DNA of 64,000 bases from Salipaludibacillus sp047795645 (GTDB lineage Bacteria > Bacillota > Bacilli > Bacillales > Salisediminibacteriaceae). Location: positions 868,001 through 932,000 of the forward strand of contig NZ_CP181045.1 of NCBI RefSeq assembly GCF_047795645.1. The letters run 5' to 3'. The translations under genes and the position numbers were made by a program. Every line of letters starts with the position of its first letter. Position 1 is the stretch's first letter. Of the stretch, positions 17,373-25,812 are shown one piece after another. The notes under the pieces are model-generated. The model saw only the letters and a list, made by a program, of their open reading frames with translations, did not search any database and was not told the origin of the DNA.

Positions 17373-17726
17373 TTGGATTTTCTTGTCTTTGTCATATCAT
17401 ACATTTTAATCACAGTTATATTTTCTCTATCTTTTGTTGGTATAACACTGTTGTTTATTTTGATTATCAAAAAATCCTTTAAAATGAACGAAACTAAATG
17501 GCAGTCTTTTTTTAGTTATAGAAAAGGAATAGGGTACTACATCGTTTTAGTTTTTCCTTATTTGTTAACTGTTTTAATTATGTTCCCATTAAGTATATTT
17601 TGGTTCGAAGTGATTAATTTTGAATATAAAGCTTTAGGCTCCTTATCTATTATTGTTTTCTTAACTCTAGCTGGAGTATTTAAATTTTCTAAACTGAAGA
17701 ACAGCATTAGAGATAAAGTTCAATAA
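17373..17726 (+). CDS. Membrane protein, three or four spans
   Basis: About 117 residues from TTG 17373, chosen because AAAGGGG at 17358-17364 is well placed; upstream in-frame codons to 17328 are not membrane-like. Spans include FVISYILITVIFSLSFVGI and YIVLVFPYLLTVLIMFPLSI. The last 25 codons are duplicated as a scrap at 19164-19242. No family recognised. Confidence 0.6.
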   Translation: MDFLVFVISYILITVIFSLSFVGITLLFILIIKKSFKMNETKWQSFFSYRKGIGYYIVLVFPYLLTVLIMFPLSIFWFEVINFEYKALGSLSIIVFLTLAGVFKFSKLKNSIRDKVQ

Positions 17727-17783
17727 AACTTATTAGATTACATATTAATCAGACAATAATTGACTATTTGAAGAAGGAGAAGA

Positions 17784-17861
17784 TTGAAATATATTTTAAT
17801 TACTTTTATCTTAGTAACGACTTCATTAGTATACTTTGGAAAAAATATGAAGAAAATATAG
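17784..17861 (+). CDS. 25-residue membrane peptide
   Basis: TTG 17784 follows AGAAGGAGAAGA. The product (KYILITFILVTTSLVYFG then a basic tail) is a single span. It may be a real micro-protein or the 5' end of a lost gene. Confidence 0.4.
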   Translation: MKYILITFILVTTSLVYFGKNMKKI

Positions 17862-17983
17862 AAATTTTCTTAGAAAAATATTTCTTGAACTAGCAAGTGT
17901 GATAGCGCGTTAAGCTGTGGTTAGCCTCATTCAACAAAATTGCAGGTAATACAACAAAGGGTCGAGCAAATGGAGGTTGAAAA

Positions 17984-18175
17984 TTGAAATCAAGCGAAAA
18001 AAGAAGCACTGTATTTTTAATTCTCGTTGGAACATTATTTGTGTTTTCTATCCTATCAATCGTATTTTCTTTCGATAGTCTTATAAAAGACATCGTTTAC
18101 TCTGCAGGATTTTTAATTGCTATAATTTTAAGTATATATTATAAAAAACAAGTAAAACAAGAACGTGAACAATAA
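17984..18175 (+). CDS. 63-residue membrane protein
   Basis: TTG 17984 with GGAGGT upstream. A basic start, two spans (TVFLILVGTLFVFSILSIVF and IVYSAGFLIAIILSIYY) and a charged tail (KKQVKQEREQ). One of a crowd of small membrane genes in this region; function unknown. Confidence 0.6.
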   Translation: MKSSEKRSTVFLILVGTLFVFSILSIVFSFDSLIKDIVYSAGFLIAIILSIYYKKQVKQEREQ

Positions 18176-18210
18176 ATTGGCATTGAAATACTCAACTACG
18201 TGTGTTTTAT

Positions 18211-18268
18211 GGTTCATGACCCCTAGTACGGCATAAATTTAAATTGCTGAGGGTCTGGAACTTTTTTT
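18211..18268. repeat. GGTGCCTG-family hairpin repeat
   Basis: GGTTCATGACCCCTAGTACGG and GCTGAGGGTCTGGAAC form the arms; a T run follows, so it may also end transcription of the small gene before it. Confidence 0.5.
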
Positions 18269-18450
18269 GGGGGCATATATTAGTCTGCAATTTCTACATT
18301 TATCAATGAATAGTGAAAAATCATTAAAGCAAAGCTGGTACACTATTACTTGGACTAAATGTTAGAGAGCTACTCGCTGCCAACAAAAAAGTATATATTC
18401 GCAAATACTTTTTAAAAAATTCGGATATCTGCCTTAATTTAAACAGTCAA

Positions 18451-18604
18451 GTAATTATTCTATTCAAGATATCTATTTTCAAGAAAGATATTTATCCCAA
18501 CCAAATAAAACAACTGAAGTTCTTCGATGTAGGGTGGTTTAAAAAAGCTGCGGTTATTAAATTACACAAAGGGTTGAAATTAGACTAGCTATACTGGAGC
18601 CACT
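18451..18604 (+). pseudogene. Internal fragment of the gene at 23899
   Basis: About 150 bases match 24088-24241 almost base for base (ATTCTATTCAAGATATCTA, GATGTAGGGTGGTTTAAAAA), with a small deletion near 18576. Both ends of the parent gene are missing. It is a recent partial duplication. Confidence 0.8.
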
Positions 18605-18712
18605 TAACTGTCTAGAAATCAGGAGGGACAACAAGTGTGGCGTGTATCGTGTAAATTCTCATGAAGGTATGCAAAAACAAAGGGATGTTTTTCTATTAAA
18701 GGATGATTATAT

Positions 18713-19162
18713 ATGAATAATAGAGTACAACAATTTTGGAGTGAATTTTGTGAAACAAATAATAAGAAAAATATTGAATACAAAGAGGCTTTTCAATTCG
18801 GAGTTTCTGCAGATTGGCTAGCCAGTTTAGTTGTTACGGGAAAGAAGACAGCGACAACTTCAGGGTTATTGTTTTATGAGTTAGAAAATGAAGCTATTCC
18901 TAAAGTTGGAGAATATAATATCGTTTTAGATGTTCAGGAAGAGCCAGTCGCAGTCATTCAAGTTCAATCTGTAGAGGTTGTTCCAATGAATGAGGTAACA
19001 GAGGAATTTGCTTTAGCAGAAGGTGAAGGAGACTATCGGTTTTGGTGGGAAGCTCACGAAAAGTTCTTTACTGAATTATTAAAAGCGTACGATTTGGAAT
19101 TTTCATCAGATATGTTAGTGGTGTGTGAACGATTTAAAAACGTATATTCAAAAAGTAATTAA
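18713..19162 (+). CDS. ASCH domain protein
   Basis: 149 residues from ATG 18713. Shows the ASCH pattern: VTGKKTATTSGL (basic loop of the beta barrel), then EEPVAVIQVQSVEVVPMNEV and a helical end with FWWEAHEKFF. ASCH domains are PUA-like barrels thought to bind RNA; related proteins hydrolyse N4-acetylcytidine. The exact role here is not known. A perfect terminator follows at 19248. Confidence 0.8.
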   Translation: MNNRVQQFWSEFCETNNKKNIEYKEAFQFGVSADWLASLVVTGKKTATTSGLLFYELENEAIPKVGEYNIVLDVQEEPVAVIQVQSVEVVPMNEVTEEFALAEGEGDYRFWWEAHEKFFTELLKAYDLEFSSDMLVVCERFKNVYSKSN

Positions 19163-19163
19163 A

Positions 19164-19242
19164 TGATTATTGTTTTCATAACTCTTGCTGGAGTATTTAA
19201 ATTATCTGAACTGAAAAATAAGATTAGAGATAAAGTTCAATA
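19164..19242 (+). pseudogene. 3' fragment of the membrane gene at 17373
   Basis: ATTATTGTTTTCATAACTCT...GATAAAGTTCAATA matches 17648-17728 at about 85-90 percent by eye, including the end of the coding sequence. No 5' part. It lies between the ASCH gene and its terminator. Confidence 0.7.
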
Positions 19243-19247
19243 TAACC

Positions 19248-19292
19248 GTGAAACATATTAATCATGTCTAATATGTTTCACCATATTTTTTA
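19248..19292. terminator. Intrinsic terminator
   Basis: Perfect 13-bp stem GTGAAACATATTA (19248-19260) and TAATATGTTTCAC (19269-19281), followed by a T-rich run. It serves the ASCH gene and possibly the convergent gene. Confidence 0.8.
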
Positions 19293-19860
19293 TTTTAACA
19301 TTGGATACTTTCGATAAGCTTTATAGAAGCTGCTACCAAACAAAACAACCAGAATTGCGGGAAACAACTTCAATAAGATAAATGGAGTTTCAAATAAAAA
19401 TACTTTCCAAAATAATGCACCTTCCATGCTCCAAAGACCTTCAAAATATAATCCCGAAAATCCAGAATCCTTGTAAAGCATATAAGAAAATATCAAACAC
19501 AGCATCCCCAACGCAAATGAATAACTCATTAATCTTTTATAATAATTACCCTTTGATTTGCGGTCCGAGAAGATTTCATTTTGATCACCATCTTCTTTTT
19601 GCCAATGCCTTATTCCTCCCAGCCAGTACCCCTTTATATAGATCCCCAACCAAAATCTTCATATATCCCTTTGTATTCCTCGAACTTGTTCTTTGGTAAA
19701 AATCTTGATAATCAAGTCGCATAACATATCTTTTGTCAGTTTTTTTGAAAGTGTATATACCTAATCCGCTTATATTTGTACAGTGATAGCCTTTTTGTAA
19801 TTGCTCGTTCAGCCATTGCTCTTCTTTTTCGATATTAAAAAACATCTTAAACATCTTCAT
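19290..19860 (-). pseudogene. DUF2812 membrane protein, frameshifted
   Basis: ATG 19860 follows AAGGAGGTGAG. The first part has the DUF2812 signature (FFNIEKEEQWLNEQL, ISGLGIYTFKK, RLDYQDF). The frame then breaks between about 19600 and 19665; the correct continuation, KGYWLGGIRHWQKEDGDQNE followed by two membrane spans, is in another frame ending at 19290. Such proteins usually accompany a PadR regulator, which is not present here. Confidence 0.7.
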
Positions 19861-20179
19861 TTGACTCACCTCCTTCGTAATGGAAGAATAGATTGGAATA
19901 CAATAAGTTTTCTATTGATTGCAACTTTCTTTATATTATTATTTAGATTAGGCTTAAATTTATATAATAAAAATGAATAACTCTTTTGGTGAAATAAGGC
20001 AGTCACTTAAAGGTGAATACTAGATATTCAGATTTATTCTATTCCTGCTGTTTTTGTCAACATAATATTGAGCCACAGCGATCACTTTAAAAGTGAGCCA
20101 CTTGTCATCTTTGTCCACCCATTAATGGGTAGGATTGGAAGTTGGGAGGGGCAACCCTCTCCCAACTTTCGCATGTTCT

Positions 20180-20938
20180 TTAGCCTCCTTCATTCTGTTT
20201 CATACTTTGCCTAAAACGATATGATTCGCCATTTAATAAATGTATATGTGATCGATGAGTGAGTCGATCTAAAAGAGCTGCTGTCATCTTGTCATCGCCA
20301 AATAAACTCGTCCATTCACTGAATTCTAAGTTGGTTGTAATGATGACACTCGCACGTTCATATCGACTGGAGAAAAATTGAAATAATAGCTCTGATCCTA
20401 CCTTTGAAAAGGGCACATATCCGAGTTCATCTATAATGATCACATCTAATTTGAGCCACTTCTTTTCGAGAGCATTTAGTTTATGTTCTTCCTTTGCCAT
20501 CAATAGTTCTTCTACCAATTCTGATGCTGTTATAAACTTGACTTTGTATCCATTTTGAATCATTTCAATACCTATTCCTGTTGCTAAATGAGATTTCCCT
20601 GTCCCACTGTTACCAAGGAAAATGATATTCTCTTTTTTTTCTACGAAATCACCTTGGCCTAACGTTAAAAATCGGTTTCGGTTTAAGCTGGGCATTAAAC
20701 TAAAGTCATAGGTATCTAACGTTTTATGAACGGGAAAAGTAGCTTGTTTAAGTCGTCGTTGTTTTAAATTTTCTTCTCGTGTTTTCACTTCCAAATCTAA
20801 TAAAGCTAACAAGTACTCTTCATAACTAAGGTTCCGCTCTTCAGCCTCTCTTGCGAGAGATTCGTAGTTTTGAGCGATCGTAGGCGTTCTTAATTGTTTC
20901 GTCATATGCTCCAGGAGTAACGTTGTTGTGGCCATCAT
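20180..20938 (-). CDS. istB: IS21 helper ATPase IstB
   Basis: 252 residues. Walker A GNSGTGKSHLA and Walker B VIIIDELGYVPF show an AAA+ ATPase of the DnaC/IstB type, which assembles on DNA and helps IstA choose and join the target. Its ATG overlaps the istA stop by 4 bases (ATGA), so translation is coupled. Confidence 0.95.
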   Translation of the reverse strand: MMATTTLLLEHMTKQLRTPTIAQNYESLAREAEERNLSYEEYLLALLDLEVKTREENLKQRRLKQATFPVHKTLDTYDFSLMPSLNRNRFLTLGQGDFVEKKENIIFLGNSGTGKSHLATGIGIEMIQNGYKVKFITASELVEELLMAKEEHKLNALEKKWLKLDVIIIDELGYVPFSKVGSELLFQFFSSRYERASVIITTNLEFSEWTSLFGDDKMTAALLDRLTHRSHIHLLNGESYRFRQSMKQNEGG

Positions 20939-22461
20939 TTCTTCCCTCCTGTCAGTAAACCGTATTGTTCTACGTTCGACTTTTGAACTTTATAGTCTAG
21001 TAAATTCGTAGGCGTTTTTTCTCTTGAAAGGTCATGAATGATCACGCCCTCATTTGTAAGTTGTTGAATCATATCGTGAACCACCTCATAGCGAAATACG
21101 TGAGTCTTCTCAGCTTCGATTAAAGCTTGAGTTAACTTGGGCAAGCCAATCTCACGATGTAAGAGGAGAAGACGGATGAACTTTTGATCTCCAATCGCTC
21201 CTTCTTGTTCTCTCATCTTACGATGATACCGTTTGAATACGTCTGGGATCTCAGAAGAGTGAAAGGCGTGTGCATCTCTTATTGCCCGCGGCTTATTAAG
21301 TAGAGCGTCAAGATAATGATCAAGATTCGTAAACATTTGATTTCGTTCATAAGATCGAGAATGTTCTGCGATCACTTGATTTTGAGCCACTATGATCACC
21401 TGATCGACAAAAATTTTTGCCCAAACAGCTTTTCCGACAAATTGACATGGAACAGAGTATTGATTGGTCTCAATTGTAACTAAAGACGTTTTATTCACCT
21501 GACATGATACCAACTTACACGCTTCAAAAACCTGATCAGGAAGGGCCTGTAGATAACCTTTTTCTTTCTCCCACATTTGAGCCACAGTCTCTTTGGAATT
21601 TGGAACCATGGTCCTTTCTGATTCCTTTAAACACCATTCTTTCAAGGAATCATTTAACTCTTCCATTGATTGAACTGCCGGAAGTGGAACGAAGGCATTT
21701 CTTCGAATATAACCAACCGTCCCTTCGATTCGTCCTTTTTCATTTCCAGAACGAACATTACAAAACTCTGATTTAAATAAATAATGGGCTTGTAGAGCGA
21801 GAAATGTCTCTTGCTCTATGCGATCTCTTCCTTTTAAAGTTTTTTGTACTGCCGTTTTCAGATTGTCATAGAGTCCTTCTGTTGGTATTCCTCCAAAGAA
21901 TTCAAAGGCATGAACAAAACCATCGAGAAAGGCTTCTTGTTTCTCGTGAAGATAGGCCCTAACAAATCGCATGCGACTAGCGGATAACTGAATACAGAAG
22001 AGATAAACCCGTAGGATTCGGCCTTGAAGAATAATATCAGCTTCACCCCAGTCAAATTGAAATTGATGTCCCAGTTGAAATTCCAAAGGAATAAATACTT
22101 TTTGAAGTTTCTTTCTACGCTTAGCAACCACTTTTCGAATATTAGATGCCGAGCCTTTAAATGCATACTCATCAACGAGTCTCTTATAGATTCTAGCTGC
22201 CGTATGTTTTTGTTTCGCCCAATGCTTCAAATCATCTTCTAGCCACTGATCGATGATTGGCAATACTCGTTTCGTTTCATCTGAATATTGTTTGGATCCA
22301 TAGATTCTTTGTCTATTAATCGCCGTGGGGAGTTCTGATTGATTAAGATATTTACTTACGGTATTCCTTGAAATACCAAGCTTTTTTGCGATGCTTCTTT
22401 CCGATAAACCTTCAACCTCTTTTAAATATTTGATATTATAATATTGAGCCATATCAATCAT
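20935..22461 (-). CDS. istA: IS21 transposase IstA
   Basis: About 508 residues from ATG 22461 behind AGAGGAAG; GTG 22497 is also in frame. N-terminal helix-turn-helix (GLSERSIAKKLGISRNTVSK), then an RNase H-like core with D in FQFDWGEADI, D in YDNLKTAV and E in NEKGRIEG. It cuts and joins the element ends together with IstB. Confidence 0.95.
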   Translation of the reverse strand: MIDMAQYYNIKYLKEVEGLSERSIAKKLGISRNTVSKYLNQSELPTAINRQRIYGSKQYSDETKRVLPIIDQWLEDDLKHWAKQKHTAARIYKRLVDEYAFKGSASNIRKVVAKRRKKLQKVFIPLEFQLGHQFQFDWGEADIILQGRILRVYLFCIQLSASRMRFVRAYLHEKQEAFLDGFVHAFEFFGGIPTEGLYDNLKTAVQKTLKGRDRIEQETFLALQAHYLFKSEFCNVRSGNEKGRIEGTVGYIRRNAFVPLPAVQSMEELNDSLKEWCLKESERTMVPNSKETVAQMWEKEKGYLQALPDQVFEACKLVSCQVNKTSLVTIETNQYSVPCQFVGKAVWAKIFVDQVIIVAQNQVIAEHSRSYERNQMFTNLDHYLDALLNKPRAIRDAHAFHSSEIPDVFKRYHRKMREQEGAIGDQKFIRLLLLHREIGLPKLTQALIEAEKTHVFRYEVVHDMIQQLTNEGVIIHDLSREKTPTNLLDYKVQKSNVEQYGLLTGGKK

Positions 22462-22775
22462 CCTTTTCTTCCTCTCAGTATGAAGTAGTTTGGTCACTAT
22501 CTATCATAAGAGAGATTATTGAAATTGGAAATTGTGTGGCTCATTTTTCATGTGATCGAAACACCTAAAAGTGGCTCAAAATTAACTTATCAAAAACACC
22601 TGCCAATGAATTTAAATATTAAAAATTAGTTTACTAAATTTACAGGGTATTGTTTAAGATCGAAACTTCTTTAAGAGTTTTTCGTAGTTAAAATGGAAGG
22701 GTAAATATGCCATATAAGTCTATACCTACCTTCAATGATTGGGGAGAAAAATACCTTTTACGGAAGGAGACAAGT

Positions 22776-23291
22776 ATGAAAATTATATTTGATCGTCCAC
22801 TTTTTGGTGCTTCAACAAAAACACTGAATTTGGAAAAAGATGGTGAAAAAATTGGTAAAATGGACCGGTGGTTCCACCCGCCTCACGAAAGACCTGCGAC
22901 AAGCCCAATATATGATGTGAATATAAAGGTTGCAACTCGCATCGATACTTATGAAATTTCACAGCAATCCTTTACTTTAGGTAAAGGGCATCATTGGAAG
23001 TTAGAACAAAACGGGGTTGAAGTTGGACAAATGACTGGTTCGAAAGGAATGAAAGAGAAGCATATAATTGAATTACATAGCGAAAATTTCCCACATATCT
23101 TAATTCAATCCACATGGAAAGGCAGTGGGATTATATCAATAAATGACAAAGAAATTGGTGCGACAAAAGCTACTGGATTTTTAATAAATACAAAGTACAT
23201 TACTGACACAGAAGCAATTACTAATCTTATTGACCCTTCCTTATTTGCAGGAATTACCTATACATTTTGGTCCTCACATACCCTTCGTTAG
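22776..23291 (+). CDS. Tubby/LURP-like beta-rich hypothetical protein
   Basis: 171 residues from ATG 22776 with GGAAGGAGACAAGT upstream; an in-frame ATG at 22707 lacks this. The sequence alternates short beta strands (TKTLNLEKDGEKIGKMDRW, WKLEQNGVEVGQMTG) as in tubby C-terminal-like proteins of bacilli. The family match is a structural impression only. Function unknown. Confidence 0.55.
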   Translation: MKIIFDRPLFGASTKTLNLEKDGEKIGKMDRWFHPPHERPATSPIYDVNIKVATRIDTYEISQQSFTLGKGHHWKLEQNGVEVGQMTGSKGMKEKHIIELHSENFPHILIQSTWKGSGIISINDKEIGATKATGFLINTKYITDTEAITNLIDPSLFAGITYTFWSSHTLR

Positions 23292-23388
23292 ATATCTTTT
23301 TGTAGAAGATTGACAGAATAAAAGCTGTTGATTCTACGCAGTGTGAACGGAGATTTTTGGAAGAACGTATGTTAATTAAAAGGTTGGA

Positions 23389-23502
23389 GTGGTTATTAAC
23401 AAAAAAAGAAATATTCTTATCGTTATATCTGCGGTGGTGTTAATTAGAGGGGGACTCAGGTTCCTTTTCTCTGTTTTTTTGGTTCCTGACCCAGTGCGGT
23501 AA
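23389..23502 (+). CDS. Possible 37-residue membrane peptide ending in a repeat
   Basis: GTG 23389 with a weak site (AAGGTTGG). NILIVISAVVLI is a short span; the C-terminal residues (FLVPDPVR) and stop are coded by a GGTGCCTG-family repeat. It may be a truncated gene. Confidence 0.3.
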   Translation: MVINKKRNILIVISAVVLIRGGLRFLFSVFLVPDPVR

Positions 23503-23507
23503 AGTGA
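23443..23507. repeat. GGTGCCTG-family repeat, rearranged
   Basis: A right-arm-like block (GGGGGACTCAGGTTCCTTTT) is followed by a left arm (GGTTCCTGACCCAGTGCGG), the reverse of the usual order. Confidence 0.45.
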
Positions 23508-23520
23508 TTCTTTCAAGAAA

Positions 23521-23571
23521 TAAAGGAAATTTATGTTAAAATAAGTATATAGAATTAGTGAATTTGTAAAT
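23521..23571 (+). repeat. Dispersed promoter-like block, copy 3
   Basis: TAAAGGAAATTTATGTTAAA, then GAATTTGTAAATG; compare 11861 and 14214. Here it lies 50 bases upstream of a gene with a good ribosome binding site, which supports a promoter role. Confidence 0.4.
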
Positions 23572-23622
23572 GAGTAGTTGGACAAAAGCTAGGTAATATG
23601 GATAACAAGGGAGGTGCTTTTG

Positions 23623-23823
23623 TTGGATACCATATTAGATATGTTTGTAAAATGGCTCATTATTTTTGTCACTTTGATTGTAGTAATTGGCATACCGGCA
23701 TATTTAGTTTATATTCTCAGTCATAAAAATAATACTTTAGCAGACAAAGTAGAATCATTAGATATGAGAGTAAAAGAATTAGAAAAGATCATTCATGTAG
23801 TTAGAAATGATGGAGATACGTAA
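23623..23823 (+). CDS. Small membrane protein with coiled-coil tail
   Basis: About 66 residues from TTG 23623 (GGGAGGTG at 23609-23616). One long span (FVKWLIIFVTLIVVIGIPAY), then a coiled coil (ADKVESLDMRVKELEKII). The layout resembles small holin-like or division-associated proteins, but no family is claimed. A fragment of its 3' end is carried inside the repeat element at 26765-27011. Confidence 0.6.
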   Translation: MDTILDMFVKWLIIFVTLIVVIGIPAYLVYILSHKNNTLADKVESLDMRVKELEKIIHVVRNDGDT

Positions 23824-23841
23824 CACCCACTTCATTCCCAC

Positions 23842-23864
23842 TTACGGTTGAACCGTCCCCTGGT
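23842..23864. repeat. Solo end of the GGGACGGTTC family
   Basis: GGTTGAACCGTCCCCTGGTTAA, same end sequence as 6652 and 9457; no partner nearby. Confidence 0.5.
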
Positions 23865-23898
23865 TAATTAAAAATACAATAGGAGGAATGAGTATTTT

Positions 23899-24336
23899 AT
23901 GTACGATGTAAGACCACAAATCTTACCAGTTATTTGTATTATTTGTCTCGTAACATTTTGGAATGTTCTAAGTAGTTTTCACGGAAGTTTTTTCACTACT
24001 TTTTTATTTGTTTTACCGCTTGCCATATTTTTTGGTTCTTATCGATTTAAATTTAACATTCACGAAGACCGTCTGGTTTATCAATTAATTATTCTATTCA
24101 AGATATCTATTTTCAAAAAAGATATTTATCCCAACCAAATAAAACAACTTAAGTTTTTCGATGTAGGGTGGTTTAAAAAAGCTGCGGTTATTAAATTACA
24201 CAAAGGGTTGAATATTAGACTAGCTATACTGGAACCAACGGAAGCTAATGACCATCTTCTCGAGTTTGCCAAGAAACACGATATAATGCTCCAAAAAACA
24301 AAAAATTATTTACGCTTGGAACGAAGAAAGAAATGA
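23899..24336 (+). CDS. Membrane protein with PH-like domain
   Basis: 145 residues from ATG 23899 with AGGAGGAATGAG upstream. Two spans at the start (ILPVICIICLVTFW, FTTFLFVLPLAIFFGSY) are followed by strands typical of a bacterial PH-like domain (IYPNQIKQLKFFDVGWF). A fragment is duplicated at 18451. Function unknown. Confidence 0.6.
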   Translation: MYDVRPQILPVICIICLVTFWNVLSSFHGSFFTTFLFVLPLAIFFGSYRFKFNIHEDRLVYQLIILFKISIFKKDIYPNQIKQLKFFDVGWFKKAAVIKLHKGLNIRLAILEPTEANDHLLEFAKKHDIMLQKTKNYLRLERRKK

Positions 24337-24403
24337 GGTGTTAGGTAAGCCAACTTAGCTAGATGGTGCTGTTATGGCGAAAAATTAAGAGGGGAGGGTT
24401 ACT

Positions 24404-24604
24404 GTGATTAAGTCAGTCAAAGGACAATTTATTATTACACTTATTACAGCGGTTCTATTTGTTTTTCATATTTTTGTTAACGTCATTGAATTGAGTGGAT
24501 TTATAGATATCCTCTTTTATTTTATTATGGTCTTTTCTGTTTACAATGCAGGTTTATTAACGCAAAAGTATATCCAAACAGATAAGGCAAAGAAGAATTT
24601 ATAA
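24404..24604 (+). CDS. 66-residue membrane protein
   Basis: GTG 24404 with AGGGGAGGG upstream. Two spans (FIITLITAVLFVFHIFV, FIDILFYFIMVFSVYNAGL) and a basic tail. No family recognised. Confidence 0.6.
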   Translation: MIKSVKGQFIITLITAVLFVFHIFVNVIELSGFIDILFYFIMVFSVYNAGLLTQKYIQTDKAKKNL

Positions 24605-24700
24605 TCTCGAGAGATTGTGAATTAATAGAAAGTATTAAACATGCTAAAACATACATTGATTCTAGTATTAATAATTTATTACTATTTTGGAGTGATTGTA

Positions 24701-25246
24701 TTGAATAAGGTCTATGTTATAAGACATTGTGAAGCTGATGGACAATCACGAGAGTCACAACTAACTAAAAATGGCTTTAAACAGGCAATAGAATTAGCTG
24801 ACTTCTTTTACGGGGTAAAGGTTGACCGAATAATTTCTAGTCCATTTATCAGAGCACTTCATACGATAAAGCCATTGGCTGATAAACTAAAAATTAATAT
24901 TGAAGTTAATAATTTATTATCAGAACGGATACTTAGTGATGAAAATATGCCTAATTGGTTTGAAAAACTAAAATATACATATGAAGACTTAGACATACAG
25001 TATGAAGGTGGAGAGTCAAGTAGAGAGGCAATGAATCGTATTGTTGAAGTTATTGAGGATGTTATTGATGCTGAAACTCAAAATACTATTATCGTTACAC
25101 ACGGAAACTTACTGTCTTTATTATTAAAATATTATAATGAGAATTTTGGATTTGAAGAATGGCTAAACCTTACTAATCCCGATGTTTTCAAATTTAAATT
25201 TGAAAATAATCAAATTACAAATAAACGAATTTGGGTAGAAAAGTAA
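24701..25246 (+). CDS. Histidine phosphatase family protein
   Basis: 181 residues from TTG 24701 (GGAGTGA upstream). VYVIRHCEADG is the RH signature with the phosphorylated His, ISSPFIRALHTIKPL the second Arg region, and IVTHGNLLS the second catalytic His. It is a small cytosolic phosphoglycerate-mutase-like phosphatase with unknown substrate. A second member, about 30-35 percent alike by eye, is at 32930-33487. Confidence 0.85.
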   Translation: MNKVYVIRHCEADGQSRESQLTKNGFKQAIELADFFYGVKVDRIISSPFIRALHTIKPLADKLKINIEVNNLLSERILSDENMPNWFEKLKYTYEDLDIQYEGGESSREAMNRIVEVIEDVIDAETQNTIIVTHGNLLSLLLKYYNENFGFEEWLNLTNPDVFKFKFENNQITNKRIWVEK

Positions 25247-25393
25247 AAAATAAGTTTGTGAAGTTTTCACTTAAACTAAAGAGGGAAGTTCAGTTGGCTT
25301 TTTTAAGGCTTTAAGGGAGAGGATTCTTCCTCAAGCGAGTCGCTTTTTCATTAAAATGGAATTTGGTTGAATAGGGATAGGGGTGAGGTAAAG

Positions 25394-25711
25394 ATGAAAT
25401 TAGTAAGCAGGATTCAGGAAAAATACAGAGAGAGTAATAAGTTACTTTTAGGTTTAAGAGTTCTGTTTAGCGCTAGCGCAATTTACTTTGCTGTTCAGGT
25501 GTTATTCATATCTATTTCCGGCTTAATAAGTTCGGATACTTCAACTGATTTTCCAAATGTATTACTTTTTGGGATGCTTTTCTCTTTAGGGTTAAATAAT
25601 GCTGTTGAACTTGTTGAAATGATCGTTACCAAGAAAAAGAAATATTTTATACTGAACTTTATTACTACATTCTGTCTATTTGCTGTCTCCGTATATGTGT
25701 TAGGGGTATGA
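25394..25711 (+). CDS. Small membrane protein, three spans
   Basis: 105 residues from ATG 25394 behind GTGAGGTAAAG. Spans near IYFAVQVLFISISGLI, VLLFGMLFSLGLNNAVELV and YFILNFITTFCLFAVSVYV. The 'K-K-K-K-Y' loop faces the cytosol. Unknown function. Confidence 0.6.
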   Translation: MKLVSRIQEKYRESNKLLLGLRVLFSASAIYFAVQVLFISISGLISSDTSTDFPNVLLFGMLFSLGLNNAVELVEMIVTKKKKYFILNFITTFCLFAVSVYVLGV

Positions 25712-25812
25712 AATTGGAACCTTAACAAAAGTAATTTCTTAACGAACGTAGTTTTCATACAACAAACAATATTGTACACAACAGCTATCGCTTCTTCTTT
25801 TTATTGGCTTGC

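Larger units (their letters stand above)
20049..22598 (-). mobile_element. Complete IS21-family insertion sequence
   Basis: Ends begin TGTTTTTG and finish CAAAAACA; the inverted repeats share TGTTTTTG...TAAT.TTGAGCCAC (20049-20076 and 22571-22598). Further GAGCCAC/GTGGCTC copies inside both ends are the multiple transposase sites usual in IS21. The 5-bp sequence CCTGC flanks both sides (20044-20048 and 22599-22603) as a target duplication. Length 2550 bp; both genes intact, so it may be active. The target looks intergenic. Confidence 0.95.
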
